Assembly: GCA_008933705.1 (NCBI GenBank)
Contig: WBUN01000023.1
Location: 1 to 64,000 of the forward strand
Source of the DNA: Hyphomicrobiaceae bacterium
GTDB lineage: Bacteria > Pseudomonadota > Alphaproteobacteria > Rhizobiales > Hyphomicrobiaceae
Reading direction: 5' to 3'
Length of the DNA: 64,000 nucleotides
Shown: one piece after another, positions 10,468 through 20,581 of the stretch
How positions within the stretch are numbered: position 1 is the stretch's first letter
Layout: each line of letters begins with the position of its first letter
Notes under the pieces: generated by a model
The model's input: the letters and a program-made list of their open reading frames with translations, nothing else
Database searches by the model: none
Told to the model about the DNA's origin: nothing
Position numbers and translations under genes: made by a program

Positions 10468-11511
10468 TCAAGGCTTGGCTGTACCGCCGCCGCCGGGGGG
10501 CGGAGACGCGCGGGGAACATGAACCTTGAGCTTCTTCACCCGGCGCGGATCGGCATCCAGGATCTCGAACTCGATGCCGGCCGGGTGGCGCACGAGCTCG
10601 CCGCGAGCAGGCACCCGGCCGACCAGCGAGAACACCAGCCCGCCCAGCGTGTCGATGTCCTCCTCCTCCTCGGGCTTCAGGAGCTTCACGCCGAGGTAGG
10701 CTTCCAGCTCCCGCACGGGCGTGCGCGCCGCCGTGACGAGCCCGTGCTTGGGATCCTTGGTGATGTGGGCCGCCTCCGCCTCATCGTGCTCGTCCTCGAT
10801 CTCGCCCACGATCTGCTCGACCAGGTCCTCGATGGTCACGAGGCCGTCGGTGCCGCCGTACTCGTCGACGACAAGCGCCATGTGGATATGCGTCGACTGC
10901 ATGCGGATGAGCAGGTTGGCGGCCGGCATGGACGGCGGCACGTACAGGACGGGGCGGCGCACACGCGTCGAAGCAATGGACCTCGACAGGTCGACACGCC
11001 CGAGGTCGGGTGCCTCGCCGGCCGGTCGCTCCGCGGCGGCACCGCGGCTGCCGGCCGACTGCACATGTCCCTCGCTCGCCGGGCGGCCCAGCGCGTCGGC
11101 GATGAGCCAGCGCATGAGATCCTTGATGTGGATCATGCCGCGCGGATCGTCGAGCGTCTCGCGGAACAGCGGGACGCGCGACACGCCGGCCGCATCGAAG
11201 GTCTTGAGCAGCTCGCGGATCGGCTCGTTCTCGTCGACCGCGATGATGTCGGCGCGCGGCACCATCACGTCGACCACGCGCAAAGCGCCGAAACGCAGGA
11301 TGCGCAGCAGCATCTCGCGCTCTTCGGCGGAGAAGGCATGCCCCTCGCCGGCCCCCTTCAACGCATCCTCGAGCGTAGCCCGCAGCGTCGGGGCACCCGG
11401 CAGTCCAAGCCGCGCCCGCAGCGCGGCGAGCCAACTCTGTGGCTGTTCTGCGTTGTCCTCCGTGGCGGCAAACGCCGCTTCCGGCCGGCTGTTCAAGGGT
11501 TTGACACTCAT
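10468..11511 (-). CDS. CorC/HlyC-family CBS-domain protein
   Basis: A soluble member of the hemolysin C/CorC family, proposed to act in cation (Mg/Co) homeostasis. It has an N-terminal segment, a CBS pair (about 65-225, interrupted by an Ala/Gly-rich loop around 150-170) and a C-terminal CorC_HlyC transporter-associated domain (about 250-330, [17 protein letters not shown]). There are no membrane segments, unlike full CNNM proteins. The start at 11511 ([14 protein letters not shown]) gives 347 residues; 11520 is possible. A longer reading to 11586 would overlap ybeY. The ybeY-corC-lnt neighbourhood is widely conserved in proteobacteria. Confidence 0.85.
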   Translation of the reverse strand: MSVKPLNSRPEAAFAATEDNAEQPQSWLAALRARLGLPGAPTLRATLEDALKGAGEGHAFSAEEREMLLRILRFGALRVVDVMVPRADIIAVDENEPIRELLKTFDAAGVSRVPLFRETLDDPRGMIHIKDLMRWLIADALGRPASEGHVQSAGSRGAAAERPAGEAPDLGRVDLSRSIASTRVRRPVLYVPPSMPAANLLIRMQSTHIHMALVVDEYGGTDGLVTIEDLVEQIVGEIEDEHDEAEAAHITKDPKHGLVTAARTPVRELEAYLGVKLLKPEEEEDIDTLGGLVFSLVGRVPARGELVRHPAGIEFEILDADPRRVKKLKVHVPRASPPPGGGGTAKP

Positions 11512-11554
11512 AGCAACCATCTGTCCAACATCGAATCCCAACACACGTCTTCCG

Positions 11555-12130
11555 TCATGCCGAATAGGCAGCATAGGGGTCCGCAACCCCGACCGCCGAC
11601 AGGATGCGCACCTCCACGCTTTCCATCTCTTCCGCCTGCGCGTCGGTCAGGTGGTCGTAGCCGAGCAGGTGCAGCAAGCCGTGCACGACGAGGTGCTGCA
11701 GATGCGCCTCCGGCTCTATGCCGCGCTCCGCGGCCTCGCGCCGGATCGTCTCTGCCGCAAGCACGACATCGCCGAGATAGGGCGCGCCGCCGTCTACTTC
11801 CTCGGCACCGGGCGGCTCCTGGTAGGGGAACGACAGCACGTTGGTCGGCGCGTCCTTGCCGCGATAGGCGCCGTTCAACCGCTGCACGAGCGCGTCGCTG
11901 CCGAGCACGACGCCGGCTTCCGCGCCGCGGGCCTTGTCGCAGCCGGGATCGCGTGCGAGCGCCGAAGCAGCCCGGCGGATGCGGTCATGGACGGCCCCGA
12001 AGGCGCTCCAGTCGCCCGCTTCCTCGACGATGTTTACGTGCAGATCGGAGTGCGGGCGTTCGGGAGGCTCGGGCTCCGAGGCATTGTCGGCATCCGATGC
12101 AATACGCGTGCTGTTGCCAGGAGCGCTCAT
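11555..12130 (-). CDS. ybeY: Endoribonuclease YbeY (rRNA maturation)
   Basis: YbeY is a zinc-dependent endoribonuclease needed for 16S rRNA 3'-end maturation and ribosome quality control. The 191-residue protein has the signature [11 protein letters not shown] with the three zinc-binding histidines H150, H154 and H160, preceded by the typical [11 protein letters not shown] and [12 protein letters not shown] segments. The first 30 residues are a non-conserved, acidic/proline-rich extension, so a later start cannot be excluded. It lies 14 bp after phoH and just before the CorC-like gene, as in most proteobacteria. Confidence 0.95.
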   Translation of the reverse strand: MSAPGNSTRIASDADNASEPEPPERPHSDLHVNIVEEAGDWSAFGAVHDRIRRAASALARDPGCDKARGAEAGVVLGSDALVQRLNGAYRGKDAPTNVLSFPYQEPPGAEEVDGGAPYLGDVVLAAETIRREAAERGIEPEAHLQHLVVHGLLHLLGYDHLTDAQAEEMESVEVRILSAVGVADPYAAYSA

Positions 12131-12144
12131 GCGCGCAACAAGCC

Positions 12145-13134
12145 CTACTCCGCCTTGTCGTAGGCCTCGACGATGCGCGCCACGAGATCGCGACGCACCA
12201 CGTCGGCGGCGGAGAATTGCACCGCCTCGATGCCTTTGACACCCTTCAGCAGTCCGACGGCTTCGATGAGGCCCGATGTCTGGCCGCGCGGCAGATCGAC
12301 CTGGCTCGGGTCGCCGGTGATCGCCATCTTGGAGCCTTCGCCGAGGCGCGTGAGGAACATCTTCATCTGCATGCTGGTCGTGTTCTGCGCCTCGTCGAGA
12401 ATGACGAATGCATGCGCCAGCGTGCGCCCGCGCATGAACGCAAGCGGCGCAATCTCGATCACTCCGGTGGCGAGCTCCCGCTCCACCTTGCCGGGCGGGA
12501 GAACGTCATAGAGTGCATCGTAGAGCGGACGCAGATAGGGATCGACCTTCTCGCGCATGTCGCCCGGCAGGAATCCCAGCCGTTCGCCTGCCTCCACCGC
12601 CGGACGCGACAGCACGATGCGTTCCACCTGCCCGCGCTCGAGGCACTGGGCGGCATGTGCCACCGCCAGATACGTCTTGCCCGTGCCTGCGGGGCCGAGA
12701 CCGAACACCAGATCGACTTTGTCGAGCGCCTGGATGTAGAGGCCCTGCGTGGGCGTGCGTGCCGTCACGACCCGACGGCGCGTGCGTATCTGCGGGATGC
12801 CGTCGGCGGGCGGGGCATCGGAGCTGGCGTGGCGGAGCAGGCCGTCGATATCTCCTGGGCCGATGTCTTCCCCCTGTCGAATGCGTGCGTAAAGCTTCTC
12901 GAGCACTTCGCGGGCGGTCTGGCAGGCCTCCGCCGGCCCGGTCAGCGTGACGACGTTGCCGTGCACATGCGCCTCGATCCCGAGGCGGTCCTCCAGCAAC
13001 GCCAAGTGTCCGTCGTATTCGCCCAACAACCGGCTCAGGTGCCGATTGTCTTCGAAAGGCACGATCAAGCGCGCCTGCTCCGCTCTGAGCTGCTTGCCGA
13101 GCCCCGTCACCGCAGGCCCGCGAATGCCTGTCAA
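12145..13134 (-). CDS. ybeZ: PhoH-like ATPase (YbeZ)
   Basis: PhoH/YbeZ proteins are P-loop ATPases thought to work with YbeY in RNA metabolism. The 329-residue protein has an N-terminal KH-like region (about 25-85), Walker A GPAGTGKT (147-154), Walker B in VILDEAQN, and the PhoH-specific [21 protein letters not shown] segment. Length is normal. It is encoded directly upstream of ybeY with a 14-bp gap, supporting a shared role. Confidence 0.93.
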   Translation of the reverse strand: MTGIRGPAVTGLGKQLRAEQARLIVPFEDNRHLSRLLGEYDGHLALLEDRLGIEAHVHGNVVTLTGPAEACQTAREVLEKLYARIRQGEDIGPGDIDGLLRHASSDAPPADGIPQIRTRRRVVTARTPTQGLYIQALDKVDLVFGLGPAGTGKTYLAVAHAAQCLERGQVERIVLSRPAVEAGERLGFLPGDMREKVDPYLRPLYDALYDVLPPGKVERELATGVIEIAPLAFMRGRTLAHAFVILDEAQNTTSMQMKMFLTRLGEGSKMAITGDPSQVDLPRGQTSGLIEAVGLLKGVKGIEAVQFSAADVVRRDLVARIVEAYDKAE

Positions 13135-13204
13135 CTAGCCGGCCTCCTCAAGAACTGCCGCTTCCAGACTCATTAAATGCTACCACAAACGGCGCAGATT
13201 TGCC

Positions 13205-14566
13205 TCAAGCGGGCACCCGCGGCACCGCCTCCGCCAGAGCACCGGAAAGACTATTGGGTCCCGCACCCACAATTTCAACCTTCAGGATCTGCCCGAGGAA
13301 AGATGAATCTGCTTGCGCATGAACCGCTTGCAGATACGGCGACCGTCCGATGAGCTGGCCCGCCCTGCGCCCCTTCCGCTCGAACAGGATGGGCATGACC
13401 TCACCCACGCAGGCAGAATTGAACGCCGTTTGTTGCTGATCCAACAGATCCTGCAGGCGATGCAGGCGCTCGGTCTTGACGCGATCGGGCACCTGCCCGT
13501 CGATGCCGGCTGCAGGTGTGCCGGGCCGCGGGCTGTACTTGAACGAGTAGGCCTGCGCGAAGCCGACCTTCCCGACGATGTCGAGCGTGGCAGCGAACTC
13601 CTCCTCCGTCTCGCCCGGAAATCCGACGATGATGTCGGTGGACAGCGCAAGGCTCTCGCAGCCGGCGCGAATGCGGTCGACGAGCGCCAGATACTCCGAG
13701 GCGGTGTGCTTGCGGTTCATCGCCGCGAGGATGCGGTCGGAGCCTGCCTGAAACGGCAGGTGCAGATACGGCATGAGCTTGGGCTGGTCGCGATGGGCGG
13801 CGATCAGATCGTCGGTCATGTCGCGCGGGTGGCTGGTCGTGTAGCGCAGCCGCTCGATGCCGTCGATCGCGGCCAGCCGATCGATCAGCCTGGCCAGCGA
13901 CCATGTGCGGCCGTCCGGCCCCTGGCCATGATAAGCGTTGACGTTCTGGCCGAGCAGCGTGATCTCGCGCACGCCCTGGGCCGCGAGCCGGCGCGCCTCG
14001 GCCTCGACGTCCTTCACGGGCCGCGAGAACTCAGCGCCTCGCGTGTAGGGAACGACGCAGAAGGTGCAGAACTTGTCGCATCCCTCCTGCACGGTGAGAA
14101 ATGCCGCCACAGCCCCGTTCGAGAGGCGTGCAGGCAGTCGCCCGAACTTGTCCTCCTCGGGAAAGCCCGTGTCGACGATGGCGCGCGTGCCGTTGCCGGC
14201 TCGGCCGAGCAGCTCTCCCAACCGATGGTAGCTCTGCGGCCCCACGACAACATCGACCACCGGCGCACGGCGCACGATCTCGGCGCCTTCCGCCTGTGCA
14301 ACGCAGCCTGCAACGGTGACGATCGTCTCCTTGCCGGCCTCCTGCCGCTGCGTCTTGACCTGGCGGATACGGCCGAGATCCGAATAGACCTTCTCGGCTG
14401 CCTTCTCGCGAATGTGGCAGGTGTTGAGGATGACCACGTCGGCCTCCTCCATTGCCGCCGCCTCCGCAAAGCCCTGCTGCGCCAGCGCCTCCGACATGCG
14501 TTCGGAATCGTAGACGTTCATCTGGCAGCCGAACGTCTTGATGAAGATCTTCTTGGGCGCCGGCAT
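13205..14566 (-). CDS. miaB: tRNA-2-methylthio-N6-dimethylallyladenosine synthase MiaB
   Basis: MiaB is a radical-SAM methylthiotransferase that converts i6A37 of tRNA to ms2i6A37. The start at 14566 ([20 protein letters not shown]) gives 453 residues; the 29 extra codons upstream are not conserved. The auxiliary cluster cysteines are C14, C50 and C88. The radical-SAM cluster is C163-x3-C167-x2-C170 ([17 protein letters not shown]), and a TRAM domain ends the protein. It lies upstream of phoH. A Fur/Mur regulator, often found between rimI and miaB in rhizobia, is absent here. Confidence 0.97.
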   Translation of the reverse strand: MPAPKKIFIKTFGCQMNVYDSERMSEALAQQGFAEAAAMEEADVVILNTCHIREKAAEKVYSDLGRIRQVKTQRQEAGKETIVTVAGCVAQAEGAEIVRRAPVVDVVVGPQSYHRLGELLGRAGNGTRAIVDTGFPEEDKFGRLPARLSNGAVAAFLTVQEGCDKFCTFCVVPYTRGAEFSRPVKDVEAEARRLAAQGVREITLLGQNVNAYHGQGPDGRTWSLARLIDRLAAIDGIERLRYTTSHPRDMTDDLIAAHRDQPKLMPYLHLPFQAGSDRILAAMNRKHTASEYLALVDRIRAGCESLALSTDIIVGFPGETEEEFAATLDIVGKVGFAQAYSFKYSPRPGTPAAGIDGQVPDRVKTERLHRLQDLLDQQQTAFNSACVGEVMPILFERKGRRAGQLIGRSPYLQAVHAQADSSFLGQILKVEIVGAGPNSLSGALAEAVPRVPA

Positions 14567-14693
14567 GCTTGCGTTCGCTCGGATCCTCGATTGCAGCGCA
14601 ACAACGGATGAGAGATTTATCGCCCCTGCGGGGGCCGGTAAAGCAGGCCGCACCCCGCGACCGGCGACGCACTGTCGCGAGCCTGGCTCTAGT

Positions 14694-15170
14694 CTAAAGC
14701 GTGAGCGCCAGCGTCAGGGCATCCTCTGCCGGCCCGGCGGGCCGCTCGTAATAGCCCTTGCGCCGGCCGACCTCCTGGAACCCCAGGCCCTTGTAAAGCC
14801 CCAGGGCAGCGGCGTTGTCGGCCGCCACTTCCAGGAACAGCCGCTTGGCCTCGGCTTTCCTGGCGGCCCGGCCCAGCGCTTCCACCAGCCGGCGCCCGAT
14901 GCCGTGCCGCTGCCGGTCGGCCCGCACCCCCAGCGTCAGGATCTCCGCCTCGTCCGCCGCGAGCTGGCCGAGGATGAACCCGACATTCTCCGCCGGCGCC
15001 CCGAGGCGGGCCATGAAGGCGGTCGAGCCCGGATGCCCGAGCAGGTTCTGAAAGCTGCCGGCGTCCCAGGCCTTGTCAAAGAGCCCGGCATGCAGATTGG
15101 CGATCTCCGCGGCGTGCTCAGGCCCTGCCCAGAGGATGCTGACGTGCCTGTAGTCGATGGGCTGTGTCAT
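14694..15170 (-). CDS. rimI: Ribosomal-protein-S18-alanine N-acetyltransferase RimI
   Basis: A GNAT-fold acetyltransferase of the RimI family, which acetylates the N-terminal alanine of ribosomal protein S18. The 158-residue protein has the acetyl-CoA binding loop in [19 protein letters not shown] (about 82-100) and the C-terminal [20 protein letters not shown] typical of RimI. Its start overlaps the tsaB stop by 4 bp (ATGA), so the two are translationally coupled. This pairing is common in bacteria. Confidence 0.92.
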   Translation of the reverse strand: MTQPIDYRHVSILWAGPEHAAEIANLHAGLFDKAWDAGSFQNLLGHPGSTAFMARLGAPAENVGFILGQLAADEAEILTLGVRADRQRHGIGRRLVEALGRAARKAEAKRLFLEVAADNAAALGLYKGLGFQEVGRRKGYYERPAGPAEDALTLALTL

Positions 15171-15871
15171 GGCAGGGCTCGCGGCAGGGACTTGTCGCTC
15201 TGGGGTTTGACGTCGGGCGGCCTGAGATAGAGCGGCTTGACCGGGCGCATGGGAACGAGCGCGGAGGGCGCAAGCGCGAGCGTGCGCGCATGCGGCTGCA
15301 GGTCGGCGAGCGCCGCCTCGGCCTTTCCTCCTGCCTGGGCAATCTCCTCGGCGATCATGGCGGCCGCCGAGCCGACCACCACCACAGGGTCGCTTCCAAC
15401 CAGTGCAGCCGCGTCCTCGCGCGCAACCAGCCGCGGTGCTCCGGCCTCCGCGAGTGCGCCGGTAAACATCTGCACATAGGCCATGTCGCGGCGCACATCG
15501 ACCGCAACGGCCAGCGGCCGCCCGGCCCGCACCACCCCCAGGCGCTCCGCGGCGAGGTGGGCCATGGACGCAAGGCTCGTCGTGCCGAGCACGGGCTTGC
15601 CCGTAGCCAGCGCCAACGCGCGCGCGGCGGCGACGCCGGCCCGCACGCCGGTGAAGCTTCCCGGTCCGATGGTGACCGCAATCTGCTGGAGGTCCGGGAA
15701 CGCCAAGCCCGCCTCCTCCATGACCTCGGCGATCATCGGCATCAGCCGCTCGGCATGTCCGGCCGTGCGCACCTCGTAGGCCTCATGGAGCTTCCATTCG
15801 TCCTGCGCGACCCTGCGGCGCACGGCCACCGATATGGCGCCCAGACACGTATCGAAGGCCAGGATGCTCAT
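15167..15871 (-). CDS. tsaB: tRNA threonylcarbamoyladenosine biosynthesis protein TsaB
   Basis: TsaB partners with TsaD and TsaE to make t6A37 in ANN-decoding tRNAs. The start at 15871 (MSILAFDTCLGAISVAV) gives 234 residues with the ASKHA-type N-terminal fold. It has a GPGSFTGVR segment (69-77) and a LGTTSLASMAHLA segment. A longer reading to 16081 lies in the body of the upstream nitroreductase gene in another frame and is rejected. It overlaps rimI by 4 bp and starts 4 bp after the nitroreductase stop, suggesting one transcript. Confidence 0.95.
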   Translation of the reverse strand: MSILAFDTCLGAISVAVRRRVAQDEWKLHEAYEVRTAGHAERLMPMIAEVMEEAGLAFPDLQQIAVTIGPGSFTGVRAGVAAARALALATGKPVLGTTSLASMAHLAAERLGVVRAGRPLAVAVDVRRDMAYVQMFTGALAEAGAPRLVAREDAAALVGSDPVVVVGSAAAMIAEEIAQAGGKAEAALADLQPHARTLALAPSALVPMRPVKPLYLRPPDVKPQSDKSLPRALP

Positions 15872-15875
15872 GACA

Positions 15876-16457
15876 TCAGAGGATCTGCGCGAATTCGTCG
15901 AAAGCAAATCGCGGGCCGCGCGGCCGCATTCCTGTCGGGTCGCCGTATCCGAGATTGCACAGGAAGTTGGAGCGCACGTCGGTGCCGGCAAAGAACTCGT
16001 TGTCCACGCCCGCGTTGTCGAAGCCCGACATCGGGCCTGCGTCGAGCCCCAGGGCGCGCGCGGCGAGGATGAGATAGGCACCCTGCAGCGACGAGTTGCG
16101 CAACGCTACGGTGGCGGCGAGATCGGAGTTGCCGTCGAAGCCGCCGACCGGGCTCATGCCCTTCGGCAGGTGCTCGTAGAACTTGAGGTCATAGCCGACG
16201 ATGGCGCAAACCGGGGCTTTCATGGTCCGCTCCCGATTGCCCTCGCTCAAGTGCGGCTTCAGCCGTTGCTTGGCTGCGCTCGACTTCAGGAACACGATGC
16301 GGGCCGGCAGGGTGTTCGACGCGGTCGGACCCATCTTCATGAGGTCGAGCAGCTCTTTGAGAAGACCATCGGGCACCTCGCGCGGCTGCCAGGCGCGGTG
16401 CGTGCGCGCCTGAAGGAGAAGCTGGTCAAGCGCAGCGTCGTCCAAGCGGGTCGTCAT
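15876..16457 (-). CDS. Nitroreductase-family protein, RutE-like (malonic semialdehyde reductase family)
   Basis: The 193-residue protein belongs to the FMN-dependent nitroreductase fold. It resembles the RutE/HadB subgroup: a [13 protein letters not shown] segment after an N-terminal MGPTA, an [27 protein letters not shown] segment, and a C-terminal LCNLGYGD. RutE reduces malonic semialdehyde in pyrimidine degradation, but no other rut gene is nearby, so the substrate is uncertain. It follows the nifU terminator and lies directly upstream of tsaB and rimI, probably co-transcribed with them. Confidence 0.8.
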   Translation of the reverse strand: MTTRLDDAALDQLLLQARTHRAWQPREVPDGLLKELLDLMKMGPTASNTLPARIVFLKSSAAKQRLKPHLSEGNRERTMKAPVCAIVGYDLKFYEHLPKGMSPVGGFDGNSDLAATVALRNSSLQGAYLILAARALGLDAGPMSGFDNAGVDNEFFAGTDVRSNFLCNLGYGDPTGMRPRGPRFAFDEFAQIL

Positions 16458-16496
16458 CGTGCTCTCCGCGCCATTATCTTCAGCCCATGAATAACG

Positions 16497-16527
16497 AAAA
16501 CCCCGCTCGCACGCGAGCGGGGTTTTT
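16497..16527 (-). terminator. Intrinsic terminator after nifU
   Basis: CCCCGCTCGC and GCGAGCGGGG (16501-16522) form a perfect GC-rich stem flanked by AAAA on the left and TTTTT on the right, so it could act in both directions. It lies 26 bp after the nifU stop on the minus strand and separates nifU from the nitroreductase-tsaB-rimI group. Confidence 0.9.
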
Positions 16528-16552
16528 GGCGCAGCCGGAAACCTTGCGCCGG

Positions 16553-17110
16553 TCAGACGGGCCGGACTTCCTGCACGTCGGGGCAGAAATGCCGCAACAG
16601 GTTCTCGATGCCGTGCCGAAGCGTCGCCGTGGAACTCGGGCAGCCGGCGCAGGCGCCGCGCATATGCAGGAACACGACGCCGTCCTTGAAGCCGTGGAAG
16701 ACGATATCGCCGCCGTCATTGGCAACCGCCGGACGCACGCGCGTATCCAGCAACTCCTTGATGGTATTGACCGTCTCCTCGTCCTTCGGATCGTACTCTC
16801 CCGGCGCCCCGTCATTGGCCGCGCCCGCCGCCTCCATGGAGGGGGCGCCCGACATGTAGTGCTCCATGATGGCGCCGAGAATGGCCGGCTTGATGTGCTG
16901 CCACTCACCGTCTCCCTTGGTCACGGAGATGAAGTCCGATCCAAGGAATACCCCGGTTACGCCTTCGACATCGAACAGGCGCGCAGCAAGGGGGGAGGCT
17001 GCCGCTTCCGACCTCGCCCGAAATTCAGCAGTGCCATGGCCCAGCACGGTGCGGCCGGGGATGAACTTGAGCGTTGCGGGGTTGGGGGTCGGCTCGGTTT
17101 GAATGAACAT
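16553..17110 (-). CDS. NifU-family iron-sulfur scaffold/carrier protein (Nfu type)
   Basis: An Nfu-type Fe-S cluster carrier. The 185-residue protein has an N-terminal Nfu_N scaffold domain (about 1-90, beginning [19 protein letters not shown]) and a C-terminal NifU domain (about 112-183) with the cluster-binding CAGC pair (C154, C157). This two-domain architecture matches alphaproteobacterial and mitochondrial NFU1 proteins. The gene has its own sigma-70-like promoter, and the -10 box lies inside a palindrome resembling the Irr iron-control element (17140-17156). Repression by Irr in low iron is therefore inferred. A strong terminator follows. Confidence 0.93.
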   Translation of the reverse strand: MFIQTEPTPNPATLKFIPGRTVLGHGTAEFRARSEAAASPLAARLFDVEGVTGVFLGSDFISVTKGDGEWQHIKPAILGAIMEHYMSGAPSMEAAGAANDGAPGEYDPKDEETVNTIKELLDTRVRPAVANDGGDIVFHGFKDGVVFLHMRGACAGCPSSTATLRHGIENLLRHFCPDVQEVRPV

Positions 17111-17139
17111 CGGCGCCTCACGATCCGGTCTGCGGTTAC

Positions 17140-17177
17140 TTTGGAATCATTCTAGTAGATAGGCAACGCCGGGTCAA
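17140..17177 (-). promoter_or_regulatory. nifU promoter overlapped by a candidate Irr box (ICE)
   Basis: Minus strand: TTGACC (17177-17172), 17 bp, TAGAAT (17154-17149). The plus-strand sequence TTTGGAATCATTCTAGT (17140-17156) fits the rhizobial iron control element TTTAGAAnnnTTCTAAA with three mismatches and is a near-palindrome. The -10 box is within it. Transcription would start about 32 nt before the nifU ATG. Confidence 0.65.
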
Positions 17178-17214
17178 AAGCCTAGTCCGCCACTCGCCAT
17201 TCAGGAGATATCGG

Positions 17215-17715
17215 TCAGGCCAGCGCCTTGATGTCCTCGATCGCCAGGTCACCGGGCACGATGGTGATGGGGATCGGGAACTTGCCGGCCGTAACGCCGG
17301 CGGCCAGCGATGATACCAGCGGGCCCGGCCCCGCCACATCCTTGGAGGCACCGAGCACCAGGATGGCAATGTCCTCGTCCTCGTCGATGTGCTTGAGGAT
17401 CTGCTCCACCTTCTTGCCTTCGCGGATCACCTCTTCGATGCCGGCCGGCTCCAGGCCCTCGTTGCTGAGCTTGCGGCGGAACAGGCGGAACAGCGCTTTG
17501 GCCTTGTTGGTCTGCTCCTCGAGCTGCACCTGCCGCACCCCCTCCCAGAACTGGTTCTCGGTCTCGATGACGTAGAGCAGCACGATCTGCCCGTTCGTGT
17601 GATGGGCACGGCCGGCGGCATAGAAGAGGGCGCCCTCCACCTCGGGCGTCTCATCCACGATGACCATCAGCTTGCGGCCGTGGCCGGCTTCGAATACGCG
17701 TCGTTTTCTTGCCAT
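17215..17715 (-). CDS. Universal stress protein family (UspA-like)
   Basis: The 166-residue protein has the Usp alpha/beta fold pattern. A first strand (GRKLMVIVDETPEVEGALFYAAGRA, about 13-37) is followed by the segment ILVLGASKDVAGPGPLVSSL, which contains a G-rich loop comparable to the ATP-binding loop of ATP-binding Usps. The C-terminal part is FPIPITIVPGDLAIEDIKAL. A conserved usp between trpS and nifU is usual in Hyphomicrobiales. No specific function can be assigned. Confidence 0.85.
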   Translation of the reverse strand: MARKRRVFEAGHGRKLMVIVDETPEVEGALFYAAGRAHHTNGQIVLLYVIETENQFWEGVRQVQLEEQTNKAKALFRLFRRKLSNEGLEPAGIEEVIREGKKVEQILKHIDEDEDIAILVLGASKDVAGPGPLVSSLAAGVTAGKFPIPITIVPGDLAIEDIKALA

Positions 17716-17803
17716 GCCCTATGCTGCCACGGGTTGCCCTCGCCAACAATAGACGAGGATGCCGACAAATCGTGCAATGTGCCTGACGCCGCCCGGGGGC
17801 GGA

Positions 17804-18853
17804 TCAGGATCGCAGGAAGCCGACGATATCCTTCACCTTGTCCATGATGGGGCCGGCGATGGCTCTCGCTCGGCGCGAGCCGTCGGCGAGAATGCGGTCG
17901 ATCTCGGCGGGGTCGGACAAGAGCCGCTTCATCTCGGCATTGACAGGGCCGATGCGCGAGACCGCAAGCTCGGCCAGCGCCTTCTTGAAGACCGAGAATT
18001 GCGCTCCGCCGAACTCCTTCAGCACATCAGCCTTCGCCGTGTTCTCGAGCGCTGCGTAGATCCCGATCAGGTTGTCTGCTTCGGGCCGCTTTGCAAGCTC
18101 TTCCTCGTCCGCCGGCAGAGGCAATGGATCGGTCTTGGCCTTCTGGATCTTCTTGGCGATCGTGTCCGCATCGTCCGTCATGTTGATGCGCGACATGTCG
18201 GACGCGTCCGACTTGGACATCTTCTTGGTGCCGTCGCGCAGGCTCATGACGCGCGTGGCCGGTCCGATGATCACGGGCTCGGGCAGCGGAAAGAACGTGC
18301 CGTCCTCGAAGCCGGCCTTGCGGATGGAGGCGGCAAAGTCGTTGTTGAACTTCTGGGCGATGTCGCGCGACAGCTCCAGATGCTGCTTCTGGTCTTCGCC
18401 GACGGGCACGTGCGTTGCGCGGTACGCCAGGATGTCGGCCGCCATCAGGCTCGGGTAGGCATACAGGCCGACGGACGCGTTCTCGCGATCCTTGCCGGCC
18501 TTCTCCTTGAACTGCGTCATGCGGTTCAGCCAGCCGAGCCGGGCAACGCAGTTGAACACCCAGGCCAGCTCGGCGTGCTCGTGCACCTGGCTCTGGTTGA
18601 ACAGGATGCTGCGCTTGGGGTCCAGGCCCGAGGCGATGTAGGCGGCCGTCACCGCCCGGATGGAGTTGGCCAGCTCCTCGGGGTCCTGCCACACGGTGAT
18701 GGCGTGCATGTCGACGACGCAGAAGATGCACTCGTGGCTCTGTTGCATCTCCACCCAGCGCACCATCGCGCCCAGGTAGTTGCCGAGATGCAGATTGCCG
18801 GTCGGCTGCATCCCGGAAAAGACGCGGGGCTCGGGCTTCTGGGGGAGCATCAT
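17804..18853 (-). CDS. trpS: Tryptophanyl-tRNA synthetase
   Basis: TrpS charges tRNA-Trp. The class I signatures are present: the HIGH-like HLGN (22-25, in [14 protein letters not shown]) and KMSKS (211-215, GTKKMSKSD). The start at 18853 ([19 protein letters not shown]) gives 349 residues; 18850 is equally plausible. A much longer reading to 19933 runs out of frame through murJ and is rejected. It lies 71 bp after murJ and upstream of usp. Confidence 0.97.
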   Translation of the reverse strand: MMLPQKPEPRVFSGMQPTGNLHLGNYLGAMVRWVEMQQSHECIFCVVDMHAITVWQDPEELANSIRAVTAAYIASGLDPKRSILFNQSQVHEHAELAWVFNCVARLGWLNRMTQFKEKAGKDRENASVGLYAYPSLMAADILAYRATHVPVGEDQKQHLELSRDIAQKFNNDFAASIRKAGFEDGTFFPLPEPVIIGPATRVMSLRDGTKKMSKSDASDMSRINMTDDADTIAKKIQKAKTDPLPLPADEEELAKRPEADNLIGIYAALENTAKADVLKEFGGAQFSVFKKALAELAVSRIGPVNAEMKRLLSDPAEIDRILADGSRRARAIAGPIMDKVKDIVGFLRS

Positions 18854-18924
18854 GTCGGTATCCTCGATCGTTCGGCGCGGGGTTATCGCGTGCCGCCGCC
18901 CGCAACGCAAGCCGGCCTGCTGGC

Positions 18925-20514
18925 TCAGATTTGCGGCGGCCGGCGGGCCAGCAATCGGCGCAGCTGTCTGATTTCGACCGCGCCGGTGAGCAGCGCTGCC
19001 AGCGCATAGACAGCAAGGCCCGCGCCGACAAGCACCGCCAGCGCGCCGGCCCGCACCAGTATGCCCTGCGGCGGCGTGAGCCAGGGCTGCAGCGCCGCGG
19101 CCGCATACCAGAGCGCGCCGCCCATCACCAGGCTTGCCAGCACGATCAGCGGCAGCACGCGCTTCAGGCGCGCATCGGCGACGAAATGACCTTGTGCGAC
19201 CAGGGTGCGATAGAGCAGGCCGGCATTGAGCCAGCCGCCCAGCGTCGTTGCCAGCGCGATGCCGAGATGCGGCATCAGGCCGAGCCAGCGGAACAGGAAG
19301 AAGAACCCGATCGAGCCCAGCGTGTTGGCGGTCAGGCTCAGCGTCGCATACAGCATCGGCGTCCTGGTGTCCTCGCGCGCGAAGTAGGCCGGCGAGAACA
19401 CCTTGATCATGACGAACGACGGAAGGCCGAGCGCAAAGATGGCGAGCGCATAGGCCGTGGCGGGCGTGTCCGCAGCGGTGAAGGCCCCGCGCTCGAACAG
19501 CCCCCTCACGATCTCCGTCGGCACGACCGCGAGTGCCACGGCAGCGGGCACCGTCAGCAGCATGGCGAACTCGAGCGACCGGTTCTGGCTGTCCATGACG
19601 GCGGCATGGTTGCCGGCTCTGAGATGTCGCGACACGTCGGGCAAGAGCACCACGCCGATGGCGATGCCGACGATGGCGAGCGGCAGCTCGTAGACGCGAT
19701 CGGCATAGTAGAGGTGCGACACCGCACCGTTCTGCAGCGAGGCGATCACCGTGCCGATGACGATGTTGATCTGGGTGACGCCGCCGGCGATGACGCCGGG
19801 AATGCCGAGCGCGACGAGCCGGCGCACGCCGGGCGTCAGGCGCGGCCACCTGAGCCGCAGGCGCAGCCCGTTGCGCCGCAACCCGTCGATCAGCAGCAGG
19901 AGCTGGAGAATGCCGGCCGCGAACACTCCCCACGCCTGCACGATGCCGGCGAGCGGCTCGTTGCGCAGGCCCATCGCCAGAGCAACGAAGGTTGCCGCCA
20001 TCATCGTCAGGTTGAGGACGATGGACACCGCCGAGCTCTCGACGAACTTGCCGAGCGAATTCAGCACGCCCGACATCAGCGCGACCAGTGACATGCAGAG
20101 GAGATAGGGCATGGTGATCTGCGTCAGCAGCACCGCGAGATCGAACTTCGCCGGATTGGCGCTGAAGCCGGGAGCCAGGCCGTACATCAGGATCGGCATC
20201 GTGATCTGTGCGACGATCGTCAGCGCCAGCAGCACGAACACGAGGCCCGCCATCGCCTCCTCGGCAAAAGCCCGCGCCGCGTCCCGGCCATCGCCCTCCA
20301 GCCGCTTGGCGAACAGCGGCACGAACGCGGCGTTGAAGGCGCCCTCGCCGAACAGCCGGCGAAAGAGATTGGGAAAGCGGAAGGCGACGAAGAATGCATC
20401 GGCCACGGCGCCCGATCCCAGCGTCGCCGCGATCAGGATGTCGCGGAGGAAGCCGAACACGCGGCTGACCATGGTCAGGCCGCCGACGGTGGCAAAGGCG
20501 CGATAGAGTCTCAT
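18925..20514 (-). CDS. murJ: Lipid II flippase MurJ
   Basis: MurJ moves lipid II across the inner membrane for peptidoglycan synthesis. The 529-residue protein is a MATE-like/MOP superfamily membrane protein with about 14 hydrophobic segments, beginning [20 protein letters not shown]. Conserved N-terminal segments include [23 protein letters not shown] and [14 protein letters not shown] with the substrate-cavity arginines. It lies between glnD/DUF3750 and trpS as in many rhizobia. It complements the wall-precursor genes of the dcw cluster in the right part of this window. Confidence 0.96.
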   Translation of the reverse strand: MRLYRAFATVGGLTMVSRVFGFLRDILIAATLGSGAVADAFFVAFRFPNLFRRLFGEGAFNAAFVPLFAKRLEGDGRDAARAFAEEAMAGLVFVLLALTIVAQITMPILMYGLAPGFSANPAKFDLAVLLTQITMPYLLCMSLVALMSGVLNSLGKFVESSAVSIVLNLTMMAATFVALAMGLRNEPLAGIVQAWGVFAAGILQLLLLIDGLRRNGLRLRLRWPRLTPGVRRLVALGIPGVIAGGVTQINIVIGTVIASLQNGAVSHLYYADRVYELPLAIVGIAIGVVLLPDVSRHLRAGNHAAVMDSQNRSLEFAMLLTVPAAVALAVVPTEIVRGLFERGAFTAADTPATAYALAIFALGLPSFVMIKVFSPAYFAREDTRTPMLYATLSLTANTLGSIGFFFLFRWLGLMPHLGIALATTLGGWLNAGLLYRTLVAQGHFVADARLKRVLPLIVLASLVMGGALWYAAAALQPWLTPPQGILVRAGALAVLVGAGLAVYALAALLTGAVEIRQLRRLLARRPPQI

Positions 20515-20581
20515 GGGGGCCGAGGGGTAGCGGACAGAGGGAGCAAGGGCAAGGCTGTCTGCCGCGGTTCGGCCGGCGATG

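Noticed and set aside
18854-19933. Extension of the trpS frame upstream to 19933
   Set aside because: The added sequence is murJ in another frame and has no synthetase similarity; TrpS is complete from 18853.
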